From: Paraburkholderia madseniana
GTDB lineage: Bacteria > Pseudomonadota > Gammaproteobacteria > Burkholderiales > Burkholderiaceae
Assembly (NCBI RefSeq): GCF_009690905.1
Contig: NZ_VOSW01000089.1
Span: 1-40,083, forward strand
Direction of reading: 5' to 3'
DNA: 40,083 nt
The notes below the pieces were generated by a model. It had not been told where the DNA came from. It did no database searches and was given only the letters and a program-made list of their open reading frames with translations. Numbering within the stretch: the stretch's first letter is position 1; every line of letters begins with the position of its first letter. Shown here in pieces: positions 1-6,577 of the stretch. Position numbers and translations under genes: made by a program.

Positions 1-149
1 CGCTGCCGCGCCAGATTTTCACTGGCCTCCGCGCGACCATCCGCCCAACCATCGCTGCGCTGGCGACGATCCTGATCCTGTTCTCGACGAGCCTGCTGCT
101 CGCGCTTGAATGGTTGCGTGGACGTCACGCGAGAAGCGCTGTTGCCTGA
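1..149 (+). CDS. ABC transporter permease, C-terminal end (partial)
   Basis: Only the last 48 codons are inside the window; the frame starts at base 3 and ends with TGA at 147-149. The peptide reads LPRQIFTGLRATIRPTIAAL, then a hydrophobic segment and a short basic tail (LRGRHARSAVA). A phrase of the form 'F.GLR..I.P.I.A.....' just before the last membrane helix is typical of PotC/YdcV-type inner-membrane permeases that import polyamines or related small molecules. The substrate cannot be told from this fragment. The gene converges with the RidA-family gene on the other strand, and RidA-like genes are often found next to importers of amines or amino acids. The family call is an inference from a short fragment. 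Confidence 0.6.
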   Translation, partial: LPRQIFTGLRATIRPTIAALATILILFSTSLLLALEWLRGRHARSAVA

Positions 150-183
150 CATGCAACGACACGGCGACGGCCTGGTTGAGTAG

Positions 184-209
184 CGGGCACCTCCATCGAG
201 AAGTGCCCG
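184..209. terminator. Possible hairpin between two convergent genes
   Basis: A 7-bp GC-rich inverted repeat (CGGGCAC at 184-190, GTGCCCG at 203-209) with a 12-nt loop lies between the convergent permease and RidA-family genes. There is no U-run on either side, so it is a weak candidate for a shared transcription end. Confidence 0.3.
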
Positions 210-238
210 ACGCGCCGCTGACGCACAGGGCGCGATGC

Positions 239-625
239 CTAACGGGCTGCGACCGCCTGAATCTCCACGAGCAGGTTGGGTTCCGCCAAGCCGGCGACGA
301 TGACCATGGTGGTAGCAGCGGCGTGACCAGCCACTCGCCGCTCGCGCTCCTTTCGATAATGAGGCACGAGGTCCGGCCGGGTGATAAAGCCGTCGACCTT
401 GACCAGATCGGTCACGCCCATACCGGCATCGGCCAGCACCGCCAGTAGATTGTCCCAGGCCAGTTCGATCTGCTTCACGGGGTCATCTGGAACGATGCCA
501 TCAGTCGTAACGCCAACCTGGCCCGAGACATACAGCCAGCGCGCGTCAGCCGGCACCGACGCGCCATGGCTGTAGCATGAGAACGGTGGCGCGATTCCAG
601 CTGGGTTATGCAATTGAATAGTCAT
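239..625 (-). CDS. RidA/YjgF/Rid-family protein
   Basis: A 128-residue single-domain protein of the YjgF/Rid family, trimeric cytosolic proteins of which RidA itself hydrolyses reactive enamine/imine intermediates. Family marks include WLYVSGQVG (residues 30-38), the central Q-x-x-x-A-W-D-N-L helix, and the C-terminal block G-L-A-E-P-N-L-L-V-E-I-Q-A-V-A. The start at 625 is chosen because AAGGAG lies 6 nt upstream (AAGGAGttaaccATG); a longer frame to 757 lacks such a site and adds sequence unlike the family. By my alignment the residue equivalent to catalytic Arg105 of E. coli RidA is Thr105, so this may belong to a Rid subfamily without imine deaminase activity. A minus-strand promoter lies about 250 bp upstream. 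Confidence 0.88.
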   Translation of the reverse strand: MTIQLHNPAGIAPPFSCYSHGASVPADARWLYVSGQVGVTTDGIVPDDPVKQIELAWDNLLAVLADAGMGVTDLVKVDGFITRPDLVPHYRKERERRVAGHAAATTMVIVAGLAEPNLLVEIQAVAAR

Positions 626-871
626 GGTTAACTCCTTCTGTTCTAGAGATTTCGGTGAAGACAGCTTTTGGGCCCGCTTTGAACCCTTACGACTTGATTT
701 CGATCGAGAGCACGGAACATGCCGAACGCATTCATAAATCAGCAGTCCATAATGCATGTCGCGAAGCGTGAGGAACCAGAAAGCAATCTGACTCCCAGGT
801 CATACCCAAACGAAACGATTGCCAGCCGAACGCCCTTGGCGCGTCGTCAGAGACGCAGGGTGCTCGAATTT

Positions 872-886
872 GTAGAATATATCTAC
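872..886. promoter_or_regulatory. Palindrome overlapping the -10 box (candidate operator)
   Basis: GTAGA-ATATA-TCTAC is an inverted repeat with 5-bp arms around a 5-nt AT-rich centre, directly over the -10 region of the promoter at 876-903. Position and symmetry suit a repressor site, but I do not recognise the regulator. Confidence 0.4.
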
Positions 887-903
887 TATTGAAGAAATGT
901 CAA
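876..903 (-). promoter_or_regulatory. Sigma-70-type promoter reading toward the RidA-family gene
   Basis: On the minus strand there is a perfect -35 TTGACA (903-898), a 16-bp spacer and a -10 TATATT (881-876). An 18-bp spacing to TATTCT is also possible. Transcription would run left toward the RidA-family start at 625, leaving a leader of about 245 nt with no recognisable gene. Confidence 0.55.
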
Positions 904-1280
904 TGATGAAGGAAACAATTCAGGCGGTCGGTTTGCCCCTTTTCCCGCTCGATCAACCCGAGCCGCCATAAGGGTTTCGCCAACCACAACGACAACTTTT
1001 TAAGTACAACCGTCGCTCGCTCTACTGGGCCGTCCGGTGGATGGTCGGCATGGGACGCTCGACGAGGGAGCGAACCACCTTCAATGAATAGCAATCCTTA
1101 TTACTTGCGGGTCAAAATTCTGCAAATTTGACGAGGGTCCCGAGCACCTGCGCAATCCGTGCCTCCCAGCGTCATCGACGTAGCAACTGTCGAGTGCCTA
1201 TCACACTGTTCCAGATGCCATCGCAGATACCAATAATCCCTCTGACGGCATCAAGCACCTCTGTGGAGACTGTCCGCGAA

Positions 1281-1670
1281 TACCGTCAGAAATACCGCCA
1301 AATTGCGCTCGCGGAACCCAGAAAAGACAAGATGGAATAAAAAATCTCCAAATTTTCAACAGGTTACTAACCGACCCTGCCCAATTTAGAATTGGGCGAG
1401 CGTTATTTATCGGACATCGTAACCCGTTGATTTAAAACAGAATTACCCCTACTCCCACTCGATTGTCAATCCGACGCTGGAGCCTTGTGTGGACGGCGTT
1501 TCCGCCGCTCATGTGACGTCGATACCGTCAGTGGTACCGGATATTCCTGTCGGCACCCAACGGCTTTCAATCGACTGCATCGGACGATTGATGCCGTTTT
1601 TTCCGCAGAATCGCCATAACGAGGCATGTCAATACGATTGTTGGCCGCGATACCGTCATCGATACCGTCA
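1281..1670 (+). repeat. Three pairs of TACCG boxes, each pair at 12-bp spacing
   Basis: TACCGTCA occurs at 1281, 1523, 1651 and 1663, and the related TACCGCCA and TACCGG at 1293 and 1535. They form three pairs (1281/1293, 1523/1535, 1651/1663), each with exactly 12 bp between box starts. The pairs lie on both sides of the guaA-end remnant at 1449-1470. Short repeats of fixed spacing next to an attachment site are expected of arm-type integrase or excisionase sites. That role is inference; the spacing is read directly. Confidence 0.6.
1449..1470 (-). other. Remnant of a guaA 3' end (distal island attachment site)
   Basis: Read on the minus strand, this segment gives codons for T-I-E-W-E and a TAG stop, the same residues that end the intact guaA at 6558. 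ACTCCCACTC is identical in both copies (1451-1460 and 6560-6569), and the neighbouring differences are synonymous (ACA/ACG, ATC/ATT) apart from the stop codon. This pattern is expected when an element integrates at the 3' end of guaA and leaves the displaced original gene end at its far side. The match does not extend further into guaA. Confidence 0.65.
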
Positions 1671-1786
1671 GGCTCCGTCCAATGCGATCCTCGTTCGGAC
1701 GATCGGCCCATGCCCAACGATTAACAGCGTTTTACCCGTCAGCGCGAGCGTTTGATATTCCGTAACCCATGGATTACAATCCGAGC
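1473..1786. other. Non-coding stretch inside the island edge
   Basis: No convincing gene. It contains two of the three TACCG box pairs and, at its right end, the toxin promoter. Confidence 0.5.
1752..1780 (+). promoter_or_regulatory. Promoter of the toxin-antitoxin operon
   Basis: TTGATA (1752-1757), a 17-bp spacer and TACAAT (1775-1780) form a good sigma-70 promoter. The expected start point, 6-8 nt downstream, coincides with the ATG at 1787, which points to a leaderless transcript. The promoter also covers the upstream ATG at 1769, arguing against that start. Confidence 0.6.
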
Positions 1787-2083
1787 ATGACGAAGCTGAT
1801 CATTACGGCCGAATTTGACAGTTGGTTATCGCGCGTGCGGGACCGCCAGGCGGCGATGGCGATCGTCGGTCGGCTCAGCCGGGCACGGCTAGGCAACCTT
1901 GGACATTGGCGTGCCGTAGGCGACGGCATCTCGGAAATGAAGATCGATGTGGGCAAAGGCTACCGTGTCTATTTCAAGCAGCGTGGCGATGTGCTGGTGA
2001 TCATCTTATGCGGTGGCGACAAGTCCACGCAGGCCGCAGACATCAAGCGCGCCAAGGTCATCGCGAAAGATTTGGAGTTTTGA
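1787..2083 (+). CDS. RelE/HigB-type toxin (addiction module killer protein)
   Basis: A 98-residue protein of the RelE/ParE superfamily, HI1419-like branch, whose members mostly cleave mRNA on the ribosome. Family marks include a TxxFxxWL-type start, a G-N-L-G-H-W phrase, an E-M-K-I-D-x-G-x-G-Y-R-V-Y-F core strand, and C-G-G-D-K-S-T-Q followed by D-I. The order toxin first, antitoxin second, with 1 nt between them, matches this family. I start at 1787 because the promoter -10 lies at 1775-1780, which would make the message leaderless; an in-frame ATG at 1769 would add six residues but lies within the promoter. It sits in the guaA-associated island and may stabilise it. Target and activity are inferred from family only. 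Confidence 0.85.
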   Translation: MTKLIITAEFDSWLSRVRDRQAAMAIVGRLSRARLGNLGHWRAVGDGISEMKIDVGKGYRVYFKQRGDVLVIILCGGDKSTQAADIKRAKVIAKDLEF

Positions 2084-2084
2084 C

Positions 2085-2510
2085 ATGAAAGTCAGCGAGT
2101 TGATGGAGTTCGACGCGTCGAAGTACCTGAAAGATGAAAACGACTACCGGCTGTATCTCGCCCAAGCGTTTGAAGGCGGGGATCCGGTTGAGATTCAGGC
2201 AGCACTTGGTGACGTTGCCAAGGCACGTGGTATGACGGCACTCGCACGCGAGTCGGGTATCGCGCGTGAAGCGTTGTACCGCGCGCTCTCCAACAAAGGA
2301 AATGCCGAGTTCGCGACGATCATGAAGGTGATCGTCGCGATGGGGTTGCACCTCACGCTGGCAAAGACCAAAGCAGTGCCAAAGGCGGCCGCAAAAGCCA
2401 AAACCGCGACGAAGGCCGTAGTGGCAAAGAAAGCACGGCCAGTCGCGAAACGCGCTGGCAGCGCGAGCTCAAAAGGCCGTACTCGTCCTAGCAGTGCGGT
2501 ACACGCCTGA
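2085..2510 (+). CDS. HigA-type antitoxin with a Lys/Ala-rich C-terminal tail
   Basis: A 141-residue DNA-binding antitoxin, HI1420-like, translated right behind the toxin (ATG 1 nt after its stop). Residues 1-40 carry the family's F-D-A-S-K-Y-L start and A-Q-A-F-E-G-G-D phrase; residues 43-90 form a helix-turn-helix of the Xre/HigA kind (G-M-T-A-L-A-R-E-S-G-I-A-R-E-A-L-Y-R-A-L-S). Such proteins normally stop near residue 95-100. This one continues for about 50 residues, almost wholly Lys, Ala, Arg, Val, Ser and Pro, including P-K-A-A-A-K-A-K and V-A-K-K-A-R-P-V-A-K. The tail resembles histone-H1-like or AlgP-like bacterial tails and probably gives extra nonspecific DNA or RNA binding. It should neutralise the toxin and repress the shared promoter. 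Confidence 0.85.
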   Translation: MKVSELMEFDASKYLKDENDYRLYLAQAFEGGDPVEIQAALGDVAKARGMTALARESGIAREALYRALSNKGNAEFATIMKVIVAMGLHLTLAKTKAVPKAAAKAKTATKAVVAKKARPVAKRAGSASSKGRTRPSSAVHA

Positions 2511-3210
2511 CATCGAATCCGTCAGCGGCTCACGATCCGCCGAATGGGCCTCACGGGCCTGTTTTGCTTCAGATAGACCGCGTAGAACCTATGTTCCTCG
2601 CACCCGCCACAAGCGCCAAAGCCTCGAGGTCATAGAGAGTGCCGACGCTGCAGCAAACGCTTGAGGACTTCTGATCAGCGCATGTTGCAGAAGGTGAATC
2701 TAGTTCACGCAAGGCTAGTTGCAAGACGTGGCCATGCTCAGCATACGGGCCATCTAACGCCTGTGGTTGCTCCTGCAATCGCTGGAGTAACGCCTTCAAC
2801 TCATAGAAGTAGGAGGCGCCCGCGGTTGAACGGATGCAATAGCCGGAACCAGGGCTCCGTACTTGCCGCGCTGATCGGAAGTGATCAAACCGACAACCTT
2901 CCTTGCGAACACGACCGGCATGCAACAGCACCTTTAAGAAGCCGGACGCCAGTGCAAACGGTCCGTTCGGTATCGAGCGTCGCCCTTTACTGGCCAAATT
3001 TCGGATTGGGCGCCCGAGTCCGTTCGCGTCCACTTTAGCGTTGTGCCAGTCGCACAAGCGATACGCGAGCGTACGCATCCGCTCTGTCGCCGAGTACAAA
3101 CAGACGCTAGCGCGCGGATCTAGCGGGTGGCCAACGAGTTGTCATTTTCAATACGCAAATCGTAGTAAATTTCCCCGAACCACTTAAACAACACAGCGCG
3201 CAATAAAAGC
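2511..3210. other. Stretch without an intact gene
   Basis: About 700 bp between the antitoxin and the next gene. Apart from the possible decayed minus-strand frame (2569-3147) I see nothing recognisable. Base composition falls toward the AT-rich gene at 3211. Confidence 0.45.
2569..3147 (-). pseudogene. Decayed reading frame of unknown identity
   Basis: The minus strand is open from a stop near 3147 to 2569. The first part looks protein-like: L-V-G-H-P-L-D-P-R-A-S, then E-R-M-R-T-L-A-Y-R-L-C-D-W-H-N-A-K-V. Later residues (an R-S-A-R-Q-V-R-S-P-G phrase, then Cys- and Ser-rich stretches) look out of frame or noncoding. There is no good start codon or ribosome binding site. I read it as a fragment of an old island gene, possibly with internal frameshifts, but cannot name the family. 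It could instead be a chance open frame. Confidence 0.3.
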
Positions 3211-4443
3211 ATGAAAGAAATCAAACCCATCGCCAGCGCAAATCCTTTCAACGTTGTTCGCTCAATCCCCACATTCCAGATCCCGCCGAATAAGATCATA
3301 GTGAGAGACGATGTTGAGAATGATCCAATTTTTACTTCGAGATATGTGGCATTTCTCAGCGGAAAGACAAACGTTCACTATACCCGCATGTCGATATCGC
3401 GCATCCGACGTGGATTTTGGCGATCAGCGAAAAGCGAATTTGAATTGATAGAAGAAACCATCAGAAATAATGATGTCGATTCGATCAAAGATCTGATTAC
3501 ATCAGGAATCCGTCTTTCCTTGCATATATACGAAAATCCCAACAAAAACGATGATTTTTCGTACGTATGCGCCGACGACACTCCGATTCATGTCGCATAC
3601 GAGGAACTCGGAATTTCTGTTGTCCCTGTTGTGCTTATGGGCAAGCCGCGCGACCTAGAAGAATCCGCCATCACTATACGATCGATTCCACGGGGCGATA
3701 AGGACTACATTAACTTGATCGAGGGAGCAACTCCAGTTCGTCTTAACGGATTTCATAATTTTCTCAAATCTGAGGAAATTTCATTGTCAGATGCTCTTTC
3801 CAAACTAGAGATCGAGGTGGAGAAGACAAAGAATGATTTGAGGGTTTTTCACAAACCCGCAAGAGACGCGAATCACTACCATCATTCATTGCACTCTGTT
3901 TTGGTTCGCGCAAAAGAGCATGTGGAGTCTATCAGGCTGCTTGTCGATAACGGAAAACTGATGGTTGCTACAAGCTTACTACGCCCGCTTCATGAGTTGG
4001 CACTAACATTTTACATCGATTGGTTGATGCCAATGCACATGTACCAATATTTACAATTGGCGTCGGTTATGTCGTCGGATAAATGGGACGTCGAGTGTGA
4101 GAAAAGGAGAAAGCGGAACGTCTCTGAAGGGGTTCTTAAAGCTGATGCGAACAGAATCAAGATCGCGCATCTCAAGGCATTCAGATTTTGTAGTGTCGTC
4201 GCGGAAAAGGCCAGGATATTTCCACTCGGCGAAGAATATCACAAGAGTATCTATTCTTTCCTGTCTGACATGGTCCATCACGACTTCAGTATGACTGCTC
4301 GCTACATAGACACGTTGGATCATGGAGATAACATGGTATTCAACGAAAATGTGGAACACACTATACGACATGTTGCACATGCGACGATCTCGTGCATCCT
4401 CAGTCGCATTCGGTCCGACATTGGGAGCGCCGCAGGAGCTTAA
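3211..4443 (+). CDS. AT-rich island protein of unknown function, possible ParB-like plus DUF5677-like domains
   Basis: A 410-residue soluble protein with no signal peptide or clear membrane helix. Base composition is visibly poorer in G+C than the core genes (some 60-base lines are below 40%), suggesting transfer. Two parts can be seen. Residues about 60-150 have the layout of a ParB/sulfiredoxin-like fold: I-x-x-L-I-T-S-G-I followed by I-H-V-A-Y-E-E-L-G-I-S-V-V-P-V-V-L-M, similar to the 'dG.HR..A...lG...vPv' region of ParB. Residues about 215-400 are helical, with S-L-L-R-P-L-H-E-L-A-L and Y-S-F-L-S-D-M-V-H-H-D-F, recalling DUF5677-type proteins where a helix with R..hE is followed by a late Y..LS...H. 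Both links are by eye and may be wrong. No strong ribosome binding site precedes the ATG. A defence or stress role is only suggested by its neighbours. Confidence 0.7.
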   Translation: MKEIKPIASANPFNVVRSIPTFQIPPNKIIVRDDVENDPIFTSRYVAFLSGKTNVHYTRMSISRIRRGFWRSAKSEFELIEETIRNNDVDSIKDLITSGIRLSLHIYENPNKNDDFSYVCADDTPIHVAYEELGISVVPVVLMGKPRDLEESAITIRSIPRGDKDYINLIEGATPVRLNGFHNFLKSEEISLSDALSKLEIEVEKTKNDLRVFHKPARDANHYHHSLHSVLVRAKEHVESIRLLVDNGKLMVATSLLRPLHELALTFYIDWLMPMHMYQYLQLASVMSSDKWDVECEKRRKRNVSEGVLKADANRIKIAHLKAFRFCSVVAEKARIFPLGEEYHKSIYSFLSDMVHHDFSMTARYIDTLDHGDNMVFNENVEHTIRHVAHATISCILSRIRSDIGSAAGA

Positions 4444-4899
4444 CGCGGACGATTAAGTGAGAAATTGATACGCCCGCTCGTGACGTATGTCAAATCGCGA
4501 GCTTCTTCGAGCCTATTCCGGGGTAGCACGCCTTGGGATGCTAGCAGAGAGCTAGCAGGACAGGCGCTTCATAGCAAACAACCCCGCGACCTCAGCCGGT
4601 CTTAACTTGGGTTCCTTTCCGCGACCGCTAGAGATAGCAGAGAACCTCTGGGAAGACTTCTGAAATCGCTCTCATCACGATGCCCATCGGTACGCCCATC
4701 TGCGCTTTGTGTCGCCACCAAGACTGCCTGCGCGAAGAGCATGAAACAATGGACCGCCCACCAGAGAAACGAATGCATCTTGTCAGCCCGTCGTTCGTTC
4801 GCTGCCATGAACCGCCGTCGCGGACGGTTAACTCTTGCAAGCCCAATAAATGACCATGTTTTACCCGTAGGGTGTCATCGGCTTTAAGTGAGTCCATTA
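4444..4899. other. Gene-free stretch
   Basis: About 450 bp with no convincing gene. It has a short direct repeat, GCTAGCAG at 4540-4547 and again at 4551-4558. Minus-strand frames here show no family resemblance and no ribosome binding site. Probably decayed island DNA. Confidence 0.45.
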
Positions 4900-5820
4900 T
4901 CAGAGCGTGTTTAAATGACTGTAGTTGACGCAATGAAATTTCAAAGACTCGGCGCGAGTGATACCGCAATCATCCGGCACTGGCGCATGGCTCAACTGGA
5001 CTGAACCAAGCATATCAAGGAAGCGATTTGCATCGATGAGTTCGATCGGCATAATGCCTTCCGAACTTCTCTGTGCTGCACGAACTGCGCCTCTACGAAA
5101 GCGAGAAGACGATACAAATATGCCGCTCGTGAAGTTCCCCATTATCAACGCCCCGAGGAATGCCCTAATTTGCTCCACTTCCACTGATCTTCTTTGTCTT
5201 TTTACCTGGACACCTATCCTTGCCCCAGAACCATCATGTAACACGACGTCAACTCCCCCGTCGTTTGAATAAGCCGTTGCAGCCGCTTCGTAACCAAAAT
5301 CGCTGAAGACACTTGCAACGGTCAACTCAAAGAGCCGCGGATGGGTAGACGTTCTGGCTTCGAATTTGCGCATCAAATAACGCCGCACTTCTTGAAGGGG
5401 CAAGTTAATATCGTTGAGCGCCAAGTCCTGCAAAACCGACATCGAGGCCAAGGTCACTGCCCAATGCTGCCATTGCATCGCGGGTAGTACCCCTCGATCT
5501 TCGGCGATCCACCAACCGCAATAAGGGCAAATGTGCAGACATACCTTTCTCTCGACAATGTCACCGCGTAGCACTGCGTGAGGGTGGTCAGGGGGCGGAC
5601 CGGGAAATTCTGGATCTCTTATGGCCTCTTCGTGAATAGACGCAAAGTCCTCAAACGATACGCTCCAATGGTCAAGGTCATAGTGATCGTCCATTACGTG
5701 GCCGCAATAAACACAACGAACCTCATCCTCGTCCTCGATGCGATACCTCCACATGGGAAGTTCGCAACGCATGAGCGACGGCGGAATGTTTGATTGAACA
5801 TGTTGCCTTGCCATGCTCAT
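4900..5820 (-). CDS. Mrr-like restriction endonuclease with N-terminal Cys pairs
   Basis: A 306-residue protein with two parts. The N-terminal part (residues about 20-110) has two CxxC pairs, C36-V-Y-C39 and C98-P-Y-C101, the second followed by G-W-W, which may form a zinc-binding structure. The C-terminal part (about 160-275) is an Mrr-type PD-(D/E)xK nuclease domain: L-F-E-L-T-V with Glu165, F-G-Y, D-G-G-V-D191-V-V-L, then G-V-Q205-V-K207-R, the QxK variant usual in Mrr proteins, and later G-I-F-V-S-S-S. Mrr nucleases cut DNA, often modified DNA, and serve in defence. The start at 5820 has GGGGA 7 nt upstream. No methyltransferase partner is present, so a stand-alone type IV-like action is possible. 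Target specificity is unknown. Confidence 0.82.
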   Translation of the reverse strand: MSMARQHVQSNIPPSLMRCELPMWRYRIEDEDEVRCVYCGHVMDDHYDLDHWSVSFEDFASIHEEAIRDPEFPGPPPDHPHAVLRGDIVERKVCLHICPYCGWWIAEDRGVLPAMQWQHWAVTLASMSVLQDLALNDINLPLQEVRRYLMRKFEARTSTHPRLFELTVASVFSDFGYEAAATAYSNDGGVDVVLHDGSGARIGVQVKRQRRSVEVEQIRAFLGALIMGNFTSGIFVSSSRFRRGAVRAAQRSSEGIMPIELIDANRFLDMLGSVQLSHAPVPDDCGITRAESLKFHCVNYSHLNTL

Positions 5821-6557
5821 AGAAATTTCCCCACAAGTTGCAGACCACTAAATGTAGGCAAAAAACTCGATCAATCGCACGACGCTGAGAGTAAGGCCGG
5901 CGGCCTGGCTTCTGGCTACATCCCCTGCGCAAGCGAGCCTGCGGCCGGATTCGCCGAAGGTGCCTCCCCACAGCCTGCCGATGCCTCGTCCATTCCATAG
6001 CCGAAAATCTAACCGCACGGCACACTCGCGCAATCGGCTACTTTTCCGCGCCGAGCTAACAAGGTCCCCTATGCCCGTAACAAGCGATCGCCACCTCCGC
6101 TCACCGCCCGTTGATTGCAACAATCATGAAGAAAAAGAATGGTGCCGAGCAGACATCGTGACATGAAACCCCGTCACGGTCGACAACCTTGGACTGGGTT
6201 GTTTCAAGCTTGAAATTGGAAGTGCAAGCTTGGTGCACAATCTATCGAATTCCCGTGGTTAGGACGATCATGCACCGTCACCAACCACGAGATCTCTCCA
6301 GATGTCCAGGATCTACTCGCAGGATAGCGTCCCAGGTTGAAATAGAACGTCGTACGAAAATCCTGTTGCCGGCGCAGTAACGAGCCCCGGCGATAAGCGG
6401 GCGACGCACCATCCGTTTAACTAACCTTTCGTGGCGCAAACTTCGATGGTGGAATTCAAATGGCTAACGCCGCATTTGAATTAAGTCTTACAAATCACGG
6501 CATATCGGGGCAATACCCGAGCGAGATGTAAGTAGTTGGATGGGAGTATTTCCCTCC
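5821..6557. other. Gene-free stretch next to guaA
   Basis: About 740 bp between the nuclease gene and the guaA stop. An integrase gene would be expected here for an element inserted at guaA, but no reading frame resembles a tyrosine recombinase. A 10-bp inverted repeat lies at 6453-6482. Otherwise I see nothing. Confidence 0.5.
6453..6482. repeat. Perfect 10-bp inverted repeat
   Basis: AATTCAAATG (6453-6462) and CATTTGAATT (6473-6482) flank a 10-nt centre, about 75 bp past the guaA stop. It is AT-rich and lacks a U-run, so it is a poor intrinsic terminator. It may be a protein-binding palindrome or a leftover of the inserted element. Confidence 0.45.
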
Positions 6558-6577
6558 TCACTCCCACTCAATCGTAG
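6558..6577 (-). other. guaA 3' end: proximal attachment site
   Basis: The last codons of guaA (T-I-E-W-E-TGA) share ACTCCCACTC with the remnant at 1449-1470. guaA stays intact because the incoming element supplied an equivalent gene end. The exact crossover point cannot be fixed. Confidence 0.6.

Larger units (their letters stand above)
626..1448. other. Gene-free stretch between the RidA-family gene and the island edge
   Basis: About 820 bp without a convincing gene. It holds the leftward promoter and palindrome near 870-900 and the first pair of TACCG boxes at 1281-1300. Reading frames here are short, lack ribosome binding sites and match no family I know. Part of it may be decayed mobile DNA. 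Confidence 0.5.

Noticed and set aside
4900..4925. Possible insertion-sequence end near the nuclease stop
   Set aside because: The sequence vaguely recalls some IS ends, but no partner end or target duplication could be found.
5848..6380. Short frames near guaA that might be an integrase remnant
   Set aside because: I looked for tyrosine recombinase motifs (R...HxxR...Y) and found none.
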